Numbered from the stretch's first letter, positions 28,082 to 38,436 are shown. The stretch is DNA of 64,000 nt from Coriobacteriales bacterium (GCA_031282405.1 JAITDU010000014.1:1-64000), one strand, 5' to 3'. Notes: generated by a model not told the origin, from the letters alone. Numbers and translations: made by a program.

Positions 28082-29255
28082 CGTTACTCAGAGGCGCGAA
28101 GCGCCGTCGCAATCCAGCATTCCGTCACCTCGTGTCGCCGCAACCACTCCACGCACCGCGCAATCAGTCCGCGAGCGTGTAATCTGTGCGGCTTTAGTGC
28201 TCGCCATCGCGTTGTTCGCAGGCCTGTATACGCCCTTTGCTGTTGCCGCCACGTCCGGCCAGGCCACATTAAGCGTTACCCAGAATATCACAGCTCCGTA
28301 TGTCGCCTCTGCGCCTTCTGACGAGTTTACCTACCTACTCGCCCCACGTCAGCCTAACAACCCCCTGCCCGCAAAAAACAGCGCGAGGGGATATGAGTTT
28401 TCTCTGAGAGGTACAAGCAGCATCACGTTTGCCCCTATTACCTTTACTCAACCAGGCATCTATACCTACGAACTCAGCACTATCACAGACGCGCAAGACA
28501 ACTACAGCTACGACCGGCAGGTGTATGTCATCGAGATATATGTCGATAATGCGCTTGGGGTCTTGGTTGTTGCCTACAAGGACAATGGGGACAAAACCGC
28601 AGTTTTATCCTATACACACACCTACACCGCTCGTGCTGCCACGGTACCGGGTACCTCTGGTACCCCCAGTGCTTTTGTCTCAAACCCGCCGGTGTCTTCC
28701 GACAGCCTGGTGGGTAATCAGGCGCAAACGATGCCCGTCCCTGACGAGCGTGCCTCATCTGTTGTGCAGGACATTACTGATGGCAGGATACCTCTGGGAG
28801 ATTTCAGCGATACCAGCGTTTGGAGTATGCTCAATCTACTTTTGATGTTACTGGGTGTTTGCGTCTTCGTTTGGATGCTCGCGGCTCAGATAAAAAGCCG
28901 GATGGCTCGTGTGGGAGCCTCAGATCACCTCAAACGTTCTGAGGGCGCGGACAGTGTGGTCATGCCAGTGCCAGAAGTCTCGGGTTACGCGCAAGGCGCG
29001 GCCTCTCCGCCACCTCCAAAGCATGTGGACCCGCTGGTTTTGACTGTTACCCGATGCTTTGCCGCCGTTTTTGCCCTGGCGTTTATGGTCCCTTGGTTTA
29101 TCTTTGAGGACACGAACAGACCCATGGCCTGGTTGGATGCCTACACGCCCGTCTTTATTGTACTTTTCATCGTGATGATAGCAACCATACTGCTTTATTG
29201 CCTGGTCCGCAGGAAAGCCCGTGCAGACCACCAGTATCATTCTGATCAACCATAG
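28074..29255 (+). CDS. Spy0128/FctA-type domain protein, membrane-anchored, with two C-terminal TM segments
   Basis: YEFSLRGTSSITFAPITFTQPGIYTYELSTITD...YDRQVYVIEIYV. Confidence 0.75.
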   Translation: MNDVTQRREAPSQSSIPSPRVAATTPRTAQSVRERVICAALVLAIALFAGLYTPFAVAATSGQATLSVTQNITAPYVASAPSDEFTYLLAPRQPNNPLPAKNSARGYEFSLRGTSSITFAPITFTQPGIYTYELSTITDAQDNYSYDRQVYVIEIYVDNALGVLVVAYKDNGDKTAVLSYTHTYTARAATVPGTSGTPSAFVSNPPVSSDSLVGNQAQTMPVPDERASSVVQDITDGRIPLGDFSDTSVWSMLNLLLMLLGVCVFVWMLAAQIKSRMARVGASDHLKRSEGADSVVMPVPEVSGYAQGAASPPPPKHVDPLVLTVTRCFAAVFALAFMVPWFIFEDTNRPMAWLDAYTPVFIVLFIVMIATILLYCLVRRKARADHQYHSDQP

Positions 29256-29327
29256 TCAGATAAATGAATACTTCGGAGTATGGCTTATGTATGTCTTGGA
29301 CTCCGCAGTGCCAGTCCGTAATGTCAG

Positions 29328-29366
29328 CCCGTAGCGCTGACCCGTAGCGCTGACCCGTAGCGCTGG
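29328..29366. repeat. 13-bp tandem repeat x3
   Basis: cccgtagcgctga / cccgtagcgctga / cccgtagcgctgg. Confidence 0.95.
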
Positions 29367-29395
29367 CCACACGACCCTTAACGTGATCACTGGCG

Positions 29396-29401
29396 TATAA
29401 T
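29396..29401 (+). promoter_or_regulatory. -10 element (TATAAT) 8 nt upstream of the ilvB ATG
   Basis: ggcgTATAATggcaagctATGacg. Confidence 0.5.
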
Positions 29402-29409
29402 GGCAAGCT

Positions 29410-31245
29410 ATGACGAACGTGACGCAAGCAGATACAGCCCAGAAAAACGCGGCGCAGACTACTGCCGCCCAAGCTCTGGTTAAAGCTCTGGAGGACTTGG
29501 GAGTCCGCCAGGTGTTTGGCATACCCGGCGTGCAGAACATCGACATCTACGATGCTCTGTATGCCTCGTCCATCAAGCATGTGCTGGCTCGCCATGAGCA
29601 GGGCGCTGTGCATATGGCTGACGGCTATGCCCGCGCCACCGGTCACGTGGGTGTCGTTTTTGCCACAAGTGGCCCCGGTGCCACAAACACCGTTACCGGC
29701 ATCGCCACGGCCTATATGGATTCGGTACCGCTCGTGGTGATTACCGGTCAGGTCTCTACGACGGCTATAGGTACCGATGCCTTTCAAGAGGCGGACATCA
29801 CTACGATAACGCTTCCCATAACCAAGCACAGTTATCTCATCAAAGACGCGGCAGAGCTGCTTTTGGCTCTGCGCGAGGCGTTCTATCTTGCGCGCTCAGG
29901 GCGACCCGGCCCGGTGCTCATCGACGTGCCGGGCAATGTTGCCACCTCTCCGCTTTGCTACAGCGGTTCCAAAGGTGAGCCGCGTCTGGCCTCTTACCGG
30001 CCCACCATCAAGGGCAATGCCCGCCAGGTACGAGCTGCGGCCGACCTGTTGACCCAAAGTCAGCGTCCGGTCATCTTGGCCGGCGGCGGCGTGGTCAGCT
30101 CCGGTGCCGCTGAGCAGCTTGTGCATCTGGCCGAGAGACTGAATATCCCGGTGGTTACAACGATGCTGGCCAAAGGTGTCATGCCCGCCGCGCACCCCTT
30201 GTTCATCGGCCAGCCCGGCGTTTATGGCGCGGTGCGTGCCAACGCCGTCTTGCAGCACGCCGATTTGCTCATCGCTCTGGGTACGCGCTTTTCTGAGCGT
30301 GTCACAGGAGCCGCTGCATCCTTTGCTCCTGGGGCCAAAGTGCTCCACATCGATATCGACCCGGCCGAGATCGGCAAAAACATCCGCGTTGACCTGCCTT
30401 TAGTCGGCGATGTGGCCACAGTGCTGAACGCCCTGCTTGCAGAATTTGACAAGCGGGGGGTTGGCGACGTTCCCGCGCATGTTGACAGCAACGTCCAGTC
30501 GGTCAGTGGCAGTCTGTTTGAAATTCTGGCGAATGAGGTAGGGGAGAAGCCCCCCGCGCCTACCGGCAGCTACCCCGAGCAGATACTCGACATTCTCGAT
30601 GAACTGTTGGCAAAGCGCGATGAGGTCATCATCACCACTGATGTTGGTCAACATCAACTCTGGGCCAGCCACAGACTCAATGTCTCACGACCGCGACGCT
30701 TTATCACCTCTGGCGGCCTGGGCACAATGGGTTTTGGTCTGCCGGCGGCCATTGGGGCACAGGTGGCACAGCCCCGGGCTATGGTGATCTGTGTCAGCGG
30801 CGACGGCTCTTTTCAAATGAATCTGCAAGAGATGGCGGTGGCTGCCGTCCATAAATTGCCAATTAAAGTAGCACTATTTGATAATCGCAGTCATGGCCTT
30901 GTGCGCCAGTGGCAAGAGTTGTTCTTGGATGGCCGCTTTGCTCATACGCTGCTCAATCCGTTGCCCGACTACCGAGCGCTCGCCCATGCCTACGGTTGGG
31001 CCTTTCGCAGTCTGCGCACGACAGGCGCGGCGGCAAGCGGCCCAACACTCAGCAAACGCAGCGTCCAACAACAGCTGGCCTGGTTACTCAACGCTGCCGG
31101 TCCGGCCCTTCTCCATATCTCGATACCTACCGAATGCCTCGCGGAGCCGATGGTCACCCCCGGTGGCTCGCTCACCGATGTCATAGCGCGCTCAGCGCCA
31201 ACGCAGCCCAGCGGCGAATCAGGAAAGGAGCGCGCGCATGCCTGA
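29410..31245 (+). CDS. ilvB: Acetolactate synthase large subunit
   Basis: VFGIPGVQNIDIYDAL, ATSGPGATNTVTGIATAYMDSVPLVVITGQV, GDGSFQMNLQEMAVA. Confidence 0.93.
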   Translation: MTNVTQADTAQKNAAQTTAAQALVKALEDLGVRQVFGIPGVQNIDIYDALYASSIKHVLARHEQGAVHMADGYARATGHVGVVFATSGPGATNTVTGIATAYMDSVPLVVITGQVSTTAIGTDAFQEADITTITLPITKHSYLIKDAAELLLALREAFYLARSGRPGPVLIDVPGNVATSPLCYSGSKGEPRLASYRPTIKGNARQVRAAADLLTQSQRPVILAGGGVVSSGAAEQLVHLAERLNIPVVTTMLAKGVMPAAHPLFIGQPGVYGAVRANAVLQHADLLIALGTRFSERVTGAAASFAPGAKVLHIDIDPAEIGKNIRVDLPLVGDVATVLNALLAEFDKRGVGDVPAHVDSNVQSVSGSLFEILANEVGEKPPAPTGSYPEQILDILDELLAKRDEVIITTDVGQHQLWASHRLNVSRPRRFITSGGLGTMGFGLPAAIGAQVAQPRAMVICVSGDGSFQMNLQEMAVAAVHKLPIKVALFDNRSHGLVRQWQELFLDGRFAHTLLNPLPDYRALAHAYGWAFRSLRTTGAAASGPTLSKRSVQQQLAWLLNAAGPALLHISIPTECLAEPMVTPGGSLTDVIARSAPTQPSGESGKERAHA

Positions 31246-31720
31246 GCATACCTTCTCGATCCTTGTGGACAACAAGCCCGGTGTGCTTACACGCGTTACC
31301 GGACTCATAGCTCGGCGCGGCTATAACATCGAGTCTCTGGCGGTAGACACAACCGAGGATCCCCGCGTTTCGCGTGTGACGTTGGTCACCTCCGCCGAAG
31401 ATGTGCCTATAGAGCAGATAAAAAAGCAGCTGAATAAGCTCATTAACGTTCACAAGATAGTCGAGCTTACCGCAGCGGACTCGGTGGATCGCGAGCTGGT
31501 GCTGTTTAAGGTCAAGGCCACTGTGGACCAAAGGCCCGAGCTCATCCAACTGGCCGAGATGATGGGTGGTTCGATCGCCGATGTGGGTACCGATACGCTC
31601 ACCATCGAGGCTACGGGCTCACATGAGGCTATAGGCGCACTGGAGGACCTGCTCAGGCCCTATGGTATCGCCGAGACAGCCCGCACCGGCAAGATTGCCC
31701 TGGCCCGCAGTCGGAGTTAA
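31238..31720 (+). CDS. ilvN: Acetolactate synthase small (regulatory) subunit
   Basis: HTFSILVDNKPGVLTRVTGLIARRGYNIESLAV; ACT domain. Confidence 0.95.
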   Translation: MPEHTFSILVDNKPGVLTRVTGLIARRGYNIESLAVDTTEDPRVSRVTLVTSAEDVPIEQIKKQLNKLINVHKIVELTAADSVDRELVLFKVKATVDQRPELIQLAEMMGGSIADVGTDTLTIEATGSHEAIGALEDLLRPYGIAETARTGKIALARSRS

Positions 31721-31903
31721 CCGGGGGAGTCGCTTCTCCAAATTGCTATAATCAACAGTTGCGACAACGCGCTGACCCTGCTCGTGCCACCAAACCGGAC
31801 GTCTTTGGCCATCACCAAGGCAGATGCCCCGGCCCTTGTCCTTGGCTCTACCTAAAATAAACCCGAACGCACGCTGGCCCCCAACGATCCGAAAGGTACA
31901 ACC

Positions 31904-33070
31904 ATGCAAAAGCGATATCTGATGACCCCCGGACCCACGCCGGTTCCCGCCGAAGTACTGTTGACGCAGGCTCGGCCGATGATTCATCATCGCACGCCGG
32001 ACTTTAACGCTGTGGTGCGCGCTTGCGTGGAGGGCTTGAAATACGTGTTTAAGACCGATCGCTCTGATGTCCTCATATTCGCCAGTTCGGGCACCGGTGC
32101 CCTGGAAAGCTCCATCGTCAACTGTTTTTGCGCCGGCGACGAGGTACTCGTGGCCCAAGGCGGCAAGTTTGGTCAGCGTATGGCACAGATTGCTCGGGCT
32201 TATGGTCTGGATGTAACAACGCTGGACTATGGTTGGCAGCAGGTTGTGAACCCGGCCGACATCGCCGCACATCTCAGCGCGCATGCGAATACAAAAGGCG
32301 TCATCGTCACCCAAAGCGAGACCTCCTCGGGCATCCTCAACGATGTGGAAGCCATAGGTGCTCTCGTCAAGGATTACCCAGACTGTGTGCTCATCGTAGA
32401 CAGTATCACGGGCATCGGCGCCGTGGAATGCAATACTGATGACTGGAATCTGGACGTTGTGATGAGTGGTTCACAAAAAGGTCTGATGCTGCCGCCGGGC
32501 CTAGCCGTTACCAGTGTTTCTCCGAAGGCCTGGCGGGCTTATGAGCGCTCAACTCTCCCTAAATTCTACTTTGACTGGCTTAAATACCTAAAGAATCTCG
32601 AGAAGGACACCACGCCCTTTACGCCGGCTGTATCTTTGATGATCGGCCTGGCCGAGGCGCTCAAACTTATACGCGCTGAGGGTCTGGATAACGTCATTGC
32701 CCGGCATGCTCGTTTGGCGGCGGCCACGCGGGCAGGCTGCGAAGCACTGGGTTTGGAGTTGTTCGCGCCGCCGACCGGCCGTGGCAATGCCGTGACCCCG
32801 GTCTGGGTGCCCGAGGGCATCGACGGCAAGCTCCTGGTCAAGATGCTCAAAGACACCTACGGTGTGACCATTGCCGGCGGCCAGGACGACTACGCCGGCC
32901 GTATCATCCGCATCGGGCACTTGGGCTATTTTGGCGATTTTGATATCATCACGACGCTTTCGGCCCTGGAAATGGCGCTTTTGGAGTTAGGCTATGAATT
33001 TGAACCGGGGAGCGGCATCAAGGCGGCCGAGCTTGTATTGATGCAGGCCAAGCGCACAGCCGCTCGATAG
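31904..33070 (+). CDS. Class V aminotransferase (serine-pyruvate/alanine-glyoxylate type)
   Basis: RYLMTPGPTPVPAEVL, FASSGTGALESS, DVVMSGSQKGLMLPPGL; directly upstream of serA. Confidence 0.88.
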   Translation: MQKRYLMTPGPTPVPAEVLLTQARPMIHHRTPDFNAVVRACVEGLKYVFKTDRSDVLIFASSGTGALESSIVNCFCAGDEVLVAQGGKFGQRMAQIARAYGLDVTTLDYGWQQVVNPADIAAHLSAHANTKGVIVTQSETSSGILNDVEAIGALVKDYPDCVLIVDSITGIGAVECNTDDWNLDVVMSGSQKGLMLPPGLAVTSVSPKAWRAYERSTLPKFYFDWLKYLKNLEKDTTPFTPAVSLMIGLAEALKLIRAEGLDNVIARHARLAAATRAGCEALGLELFAPPTGRGNAVTPVWVPEGIDGKLLVKMLKDTYGVTIAGGQDDYAGRIIRIGHLGYFGDFDIITTLSALEMALLELGYEFEPGSGIKAAELVLMQAKRTAAR

Positions 33071-33124
33071 GGCAGGAGCAAAGCTATCTGTGAACAGCCT
33101 GCAACCTGCGCATAAACAAATAGA

Positions 33125-34723
33125 TTGGGAGAAACGATGAAGATTCTGGTGGCAGAGAAAATCGCCAGCGCCGGCATCAGACTTTTGGAAGAAGCCGGCA
33201 ACAGCGTAGACGTCAAGTTGGGGCTGAGCCCCGAGGAGTTAGTGGATTGCATACCGTATTACGAAGCGCTTATCGTCCGTAGCGCCACGAAAGCCACGCG
33301 CGAGGTTATTGAGGCGGGCACCCGCCTGAAGATCATCGGTCGGGCCGGTGTAGGGGTGGACAATGTTGATGTCGTGGCAGCAACCGAGCGGGGAGTGATC
33401 GTTTGTAACGCCCCCACCTCAAACGTTGTTTCGGCGGCTGAGCAGACCATGGCCCTGCTGTTGGCCGGTGCAAGGCGCACTCCCCAGGCTAATGCTTCTA
33501 TGCAAAATGCTCAATGGGACCGCGCCGCCTTTACCGGAAACGAGCTCTATCAAAAGACCCTGGCCATATTCGGTCTGGGACGCATCGGTGGCCTGGTGGC
33601 CGATAGAGCCCGATCCTTTGAGATGAAGCTCATCGGTTATGACCCGTATTGCTCCCCGGAACGAGCGGCCAATCTGGGTGTCACCCTGTTTGACGACATT
33701 GATGACATCCTGCCCCAGGCCGATTTCATTACGGTGCACCTGCCTAAGACCAAAGAGACCATAGGCATGTTCGGCGCCGAACAATATGCCCGTATGAAAG
33801 ATGGCGTCTATCTGGTCAATACCGCCCGTGGCGGCATCTACGACCTGGAAGCCATGGTGCCGTTCCTTAAAAACGGCAAGATAGCCGGCGCAGCTGTTGA
33901 TGTCTTTGCCACAGAGCCCTGCACCGACTCGCCCATCCATGGCCTGCCCACTGTTATCCTCACTCCGCATCTGGGTGCGTCTACGGTCGAGGCTCAGGCC
34001 CGGGCCGGTGTTCAGATCGCCGAATACGTGCTGCTGGGTCTCCAAAACAAGATGGTACCCACGGCCGTCAATGTCGATCTGGTACCCGAGGTAGTCATGA
34101 GCGCTGTTGCCCCCTACATTGAGGGCTGCGAAACATTGGGAGTAATGCTCGCCCAGCTCAGCCGCGAGGCTATCAGCAATGTGGAACTTAAAGTGCTAGG
34201 AGAACTGGCAAATTATGATGTCGGCCTGCTGGGTACTGCGGCGCTGCGCGGCATCTTCTCTCAAAACAGCGATGACCCGGTCAACTTGGTCAACGCCAAC
34301 TACATCGCCGAACAACGCGGCGTCACGATATCGATAATCAAAGATCCACGCCGCTACGAGTACGCCTCAAAGGTGTCTCTGAGCACGCAACAGGGCTCGC
34401 AGCGTATCGAAATCGGCTGTACGGCATCGGGGCCGGACGGGGTCACGCGCATCGTCTCGGTGTTCGACTACAAACTCGACCTTATCCCCAAAAAGTATAT
34501 CCTTGTGCTCAAATACGAAGATACACCGGGTAAGCTGGGGCGTATCGGTACGGTGCTCGGCAACGCCAACATCAATATCTCTACGATGGAAATAGGCATG
34601 CTCGACGAGGCCACGGGCGAGGCCGTAGTGCTTATGAACGTGGATGACCCGGTGCCAAACGATGTGTTCCGAGAGCTGTGCAACGTAGTAGGGGTCACCG
34701 ATGGCTGGTTCGTCGAACTCTAG
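33125..34723 (+). CDS. serA: D-3-phosphoglycerate dehydrogenase
   Basis: [46 protein letters not shown]-terminal ACT domain. Confidence 0.95.
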   Translation: MGETMKILVAEKIASAGIRLLEEAGNSVDVKLGLSPEELVDCIPYYEALIVRSATKATREVIEAGTRLKIIGRAGVGVDNVDVVAATERGVIVCNAPTSNVVSAAEQTMALLLAGARRTPQANASMQNAQWDRAAFTGNELYQKTLAIFGLGRIGGLVADRARSFEMKLIGYDPYCSPERAANLGVTLFDDIDDILPQADFITVHLPKTKETIGMFGAEQYARMKDGVYLVNTARGGIYDLEAMVPFLKNGKIAGAAVDVFATEPCTDSPIHGLPTVILTPHLGASTVEAQARAGVQIAEYVLLGLQNKMVPTAVNVDLVPEVVMSAVAPYIEGCETLGVMLAQLSREAISNVELKVLGELANYDVGLLGTAALRGIFSQNSDDPVNLVNANYIAEQRGVTISIIKDPRRYEYASKVSLSTQQGSQRIEIGCTASGPDGVTRIVSVFDYKLDLIPKKYILVLKYEDTPGKLGRIGTVLGNANINISTMEIGMLDEATGEAVVLMNVDDPVPNDVFRELCNVVGVTDGWFVEL

Positions 34724-36035
34724 CGTGGTCAAAGTTCAGGGCACGAGTAGCTTTGGCGGAGAAAAACCTCCCCAAGAAAAGCGGCCGGACGAAACAAACA
34801 GCTCCGATGAAGAGAAAACCCCTGGCGCGGAGATGAGTCTTAGCGAGAAGACTTCTGACGAGGAGAAGACCTCCGGCTACCGGCCCTTCTCACTTAAAGC
34901 AGCGTTGGAGTTAGCTTCGCCACCCAGTTGGGTGGCGGCTGTTGCCCCGGCCTGTATCGCCGGTGCTTTGGCTCTGGTCTGTGCGGTCTGGTCTGCGCAG
35001 GCGGCCGCCCGTATTGACATAATCGCTCCTGTCGCTTCCGCTGCTCAAACTGTCAGTGCAGACGCAGTAGCAGGTGCAGACGCAGTAGCAGGTGCAGACA
35101 CAGCAGCAGACACGGTTGCCCCATCCGCTTCATCTACCGCTCCCTCATCCACCACTTCCACAGCCGAGATGCTTGTGGACGAAAACGCGCTTATGCCCCT
35201 GCCCTTTGTCCAATTGGACAGTCGTTCTCTCATCTGTTGGCTGGCGCTGTTGCTCTGCGCGGTGTGCCTCCAGAGTGCGGCCAACACGCTTAACGATTAC
35301 CAGGACTTCAAAAAGGGTTTAGACAGCGCTCAGACCATCCTTGACGTAAACGACGCGTCCATCGTCTACAACGGCATCAATCCGCGCCAGGCGCTGTATT
35401 TTGGCGGAGCGCTCCTGGTGGTTGCGGCACTGTTTGGCTTTGTGGTCGTTGCGTTTACGGACGTGCTCATCCTTGTGCTGGGGTTTGTGGCTGCGATCGT
35501 GGCCGTGCTCTACTCATTGGGCCCCAAACCGCTGAGTTATCTGCCTGTAGGAGAGACGATAAGTGGCCTTACGATGGGCGGCATCATCACACTGGCGACG
35601 TTTTATGCCCTGACACTCAGGATGTCTGTGCTGGTGATAGCCTGGGCGGTCGTGCCAATGATAAGTATAGCCATGATCATGCTTACGAATAACACCTGCG
35701 ATATTGAGCGCGACAGCGACGCGGGTCGCCGCACACTACCTGTGCTGATTGGTCGCGCCCGTGCCATGTTGCTCAATGCTTCTTTGGGTTGGTTTGCCCT
35801 GCTGTGGCTGTTGCTGCTGTGCCTGGCACAAGGCTGGTGGATCGGCTGTGTGGTGGTGCTGTGTGGTGGCACCATGTGTGGGGTTTTGCTCAGGCGGCTG
35901 CGTAGCGGCCCCTACGACTTAGTCAACCGAGGCCAGATGATGGGTACCGCAGTTGCCTTTGGTCGGTGGAGCGCTGCGACGTGTTGTGTCGCGTTGCTGT
36001 TGGGGGGGATCAGCAGTGCTCTGCTCTCCGGATGA
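34701..36035 (+). CDS. menA: 1,4-dihydroxy-2-naphthoate polyprenyltransferase (UbiA family) with repetitive inserts
   Basis: NTLNDYQDFKKGLDS (UbiA NDxxD-like), NNTCDIERDSDAGRRTLPVLIGR, polytopic; ORF start ambiguous. Confidence 0.85.
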   Translation: MAGSSNSSVVKVQGTSSFGGEKPPQEKRPDETNSSDEEKTPGAEMSLSEKTSDEEKTSGYRPFSLKAALELASPPSWVAAVAPACIAGALALVCAVWSAQAAARIDIIAPVASAAQTVSADAVAGADAVAGADTAADTVAPSASSTAPSSTTSTAEMLVDENALMPLPFVQLDSRSLICWLALLLCAVCLQSAANTLNDYQDFKKGLDSAQTILDVNDASIVYNGINPRQALYFGGALLVVAALFGFVVVAFTDVLILVLGFVAAIVAVLYSLGPKPLSYLPVGETISGLTMGGIITLATFYALTLRMSVLVIAWAVVPMISIAMIMLTNNTCDIERDSDAGRRTLPVLIGRARAMLLNASLGWFALLWLLLLCLAQGWWIGCVVVLCGGTMCGVLLRRLRSGPYDLVNRGQMMGTAVAFGRWSAATCCVALLLGGISSALLSG

Positions 36036-36141
36036 ATCGGCCGTGCCCGGCGTACTTGGCGAATCGACCGTGTCCAGCGTGCCTGGCGAACCAGCAGTGC
36101 TCTGCTCTCCGGATGAATCGGCCGTGCCCGGTTCATCTGTT
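36007..36141 (+). repeat. 27-bp (9-codon) tandem repeat x5 spanning the menA stop and the menG upstream region
   Basis: GSAVLCSPD/ESAVPGVLG/ESTVSSVPG/EPAVLCSPD/ESAVPGSSV in the menG frame; 40-bp perfect repeat at 36011-36050 and 36092-36131. Confidence 0.9.
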
Positions 36142-36207
36142 GTCGACACGTCTGCTCATCCGCCCGTCGACATCCTCCTCGACGCTACCGATGCCGGCGG
36201 TCCATCT

Positions 36208-36966
36208 ATGCCCCTGGGCTTTTTGCCGCACAAACAGGAATATGTCAAAGGGGTGTTTGCGACCATAGCCACTCACTATGATGTGATGAACGACTTGGAG
36301 TCATTGGGCCTGCACCGGCGCTGGAAGGCACGTTTGGTACGCAGGCTCTCGGCTCGCGGCCCCCAACGCATTCTTGATGTTGCCTGCGGTACCGGTGACG
36401 TTGCCATCGCTTTGGCCCGCGCTAACCCAAAAGCTCAGGTCCTGGGTCTGGATTTCTCGCCGCAGATGCTTGATATTGCTAAACGGCGTGCCGCAACAGA
36501 ACTGCCCCTTACCTGGCGTATCAATGCCAAGGGAGAAGCCCTGCCACAGAGCAACCTGAGCTTTGTTTTGGGCAGCGCTTTGGAACTGCCCTATGCTGAC
36601 AGCAGCTTCGATGCGGTAGCGATAGCGTTCGGTTTGCGCAATATGCCCGATTATGCTAGAGTACTAGTAGAAATATATCGTGTTCTGCGTCCGGAGGGAG
36701 CCTTTTATTGTCTGGAGACCTCCAATCCAGAAGCGCCTTTCGTTTTGGTGCCCTTCAGGCTGTATATGCGCTACTGGCTGCCGCTGTTGGGCAAGCTGGT
36801 TGCCGGCAGTCCTACTGAATATGTCTGGTTGGACACATCTACCAGGGCTTTTTTGACGAAGCGCCGTCTGATAACACTTATCCAGAATACGGGTTTTGTC
36901 CAGCCAGGCTACCAAAGCTTCATGCTGGGAGCTTCCGCTTTGCACTGGGGTATAAAACCCGCCTGA
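36208..36966 (+). CDS. menG: Demethylmenaquinone methyltransferase (UbiE/MenG)
   Basis: VKGVFATIATHYDVMNDLESLGLHRRWK, ILDVACGTGDVAIALA, GLRNMPDYARVLVEIYRVLRPEG. Confidence 0.93.
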   Translation: MPLGFLPHKQEYVKGVFATIATHYDVMNDLESLGLHRRWKARLVRRLSARGPQRILDVACGTGDVAIALARANPKAQVLGLDFSPQMLDIAKRRAATELPLTWRINAKGEALPQSNLSFVLGSALELPYADSSFDAVAIAFGLRNMPDYARVLVEIYRVLRPEGAFYCLETSNPEAPFVLVPFRLYMRYWLPLLGKLVAGSPTEYVWLDTSTRAFLTKRRLITLIQNTGFVQPGYQSFMLGASALHWGIKPA

Positions 36967-37044
36967 TCCTCCTACCCGGCGCTCCTGCTTACCTACACGA
37001 TAGCGCCATTCACCGGCGCGAGAAGCCGACAGCGCTTTGCCAAG

Positions 37045-38436
37045 CTATTCCTGGATACCGGGCAGGTGGGGGATGCTCGCAAAGCTGCGCTCAAGGTCGG
37101 CGTCGGTGGGTAGATAGTCACTCATCGTGCCGTCCAGATAGCTGCCATAGGCCGCCAGGTCCAGTGAGCCGTTGCCGGTCAACCCAAACAAAATGGTCTT
37201 TTCCTCGCTACTCTCTTTGCACGCAAGCGCCTCGTCAATGGCCACACGCACGGCATGGGCACTCTCCGGCGCCGGCAGTGTGCCTTCGGAGCGGGCAAAG
37301 GTAAGGGCCGCCTCAAACACCGAGGTCTGCTCCACAGCTCGGGCCTCGTCCAAAAAGCCGTCATGGTAGAGTTGCGACAAGATAGGGCTCATACCGTGAT
37401 AGCGCAGTCCACCGGCATGATTGGCAGAGGGCATAAACGCGTGGCCCAATGTGTACATCTTCGCCAGCGGTGTCACCTGACCCAGATCGCAAAAGTCATA
37501 GGCAAAGCGGCCGCGTGTCATTGACGGACACGAAGTCGGCTCCACGGCGATAAAGTACGGGGCCTGCCGCCCAGCCAGCCTATCGGCCATATACGGTGCC
37601 ATAAGACCGCCCAGATTAGAGCCGCCGCCGGCGCAACCGATCAGGATATCGGGATATTCATCCAGCTTATCCAGGGCCGCCTTGGCTTCCAGACCTACCA
37701 CCGACTGGTGCAAAAGTACCTGATTGAGCACGCTGCCCAGCACATAACGCCGACCCTGGCTGCTTACGGCCCGTTCTACGGCCTCAGAGATGGCCGTGCC
37801 CAAAGACCCCAACGAGTCCGGGTCGTCAGCGAGCATCTTTTTGCCTATCTCGGTGGTGTTTGAGGGCGAGGCCACGATGTTGGCTCCATAGGTCTGCATG
37901 ATTATCTTACGGTACGGCTTTTGCTCAAACGACACCTTGACCATATAGACATCCAGTTCCAGACCAAAGTAGACGCAGGCCATAGACATGGCGGTGCCCC
38001 ATTGTCCGGCCCCTGTCTCGGTAGTTAGTCCCACCAGGCCCTGATCTTTGCCATAAAACGCCTGGGCGATGGCCGAGTTGAGCTTGTGGCTGCCACTGGT
38101 GTTCCCGCCTTCATACTTGTAGTAGATCTTAGCCGGGGTATCGAGCACCTTCTCCAGGTAATAGGCCCGGATCAACGGAGAAGGCCTATACATCCGATAA
38201 AAGTCCAGCACCGGCCCGGGGATGTCGATGTAGCGATCTGTGCCGTTAAGTTCCTGTTTGGCAAGCTCCGTGCAAAATACCGGCTCCAAATCGCCCAGCT
38301 CCACCGGTTGCAGCTTGCCCGGATGCAGCATCGGTGCCACGTCGGTCGACATGTCGGCTCGCACGTTGTAGTACTGCCGCGGGATCTCCTCTTCGCTCAG
38401 ATAGACCTTATACGGCTCGTTCATATTCTTGCTCAT
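37045..38436 (-). CDS. trpB: Tryptophan synthase beta chain, TrpB2 type
   Basis: RPSPLIRAYYLEKVLDTPAKIYYKYEGGNTSGSHKLNSAIAQAFYGKDQGLVGLTTETGAGQWGTAMS. Confidence 0.92.
   Translation of the reverse strand: MSKNMNEPYKVYLSEEEIPRQYYNVRADMSTDVAPMLHPGKLQPVELGDLEPVFCTELAKQELNGTDRYIDIPGPVLDFYRMYRPSPLIRAYYLEKVLDTPAKIYYKYEGGNTSGSHKLNSAIAQAFYGKDQGLVGLTTETGAGQWGTAMSMACVYFGLELDVYMVKVSFEQKPYRKIIMQTYGANIVASPSNTTEIGKKMLADDPDSLGSLGTAISEAVERAVSSQGRRYVLGSVLNQVLLHQSVVGLEAKAALDKLDEYPDILIGCAGGGSNLGGLMAPYMADRLAGRQAPYFIAVEPTSCPSMTRGRFAYDFCDLGQVTPLAKMYTLGHAFMPSANHAGGLRYHGMSPILSQLYHDGFLDEARAVEQTSVFEAALTFARSEGTLPAPESAHAVRVAIDEALACKESSEEKTILFGLTGNGSLDLAAYGSYLDGTMSDYLPTDADLERSFASIPHLPGIQE

Noticed and set aside
31760-31903. 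Long leader before the class V aminotransferase as a riboswitch
   Set aside because: A TATAAT at about 31747 implies a roughly 150-nt leader, but no recognisable riboswitch core or terminator was found.
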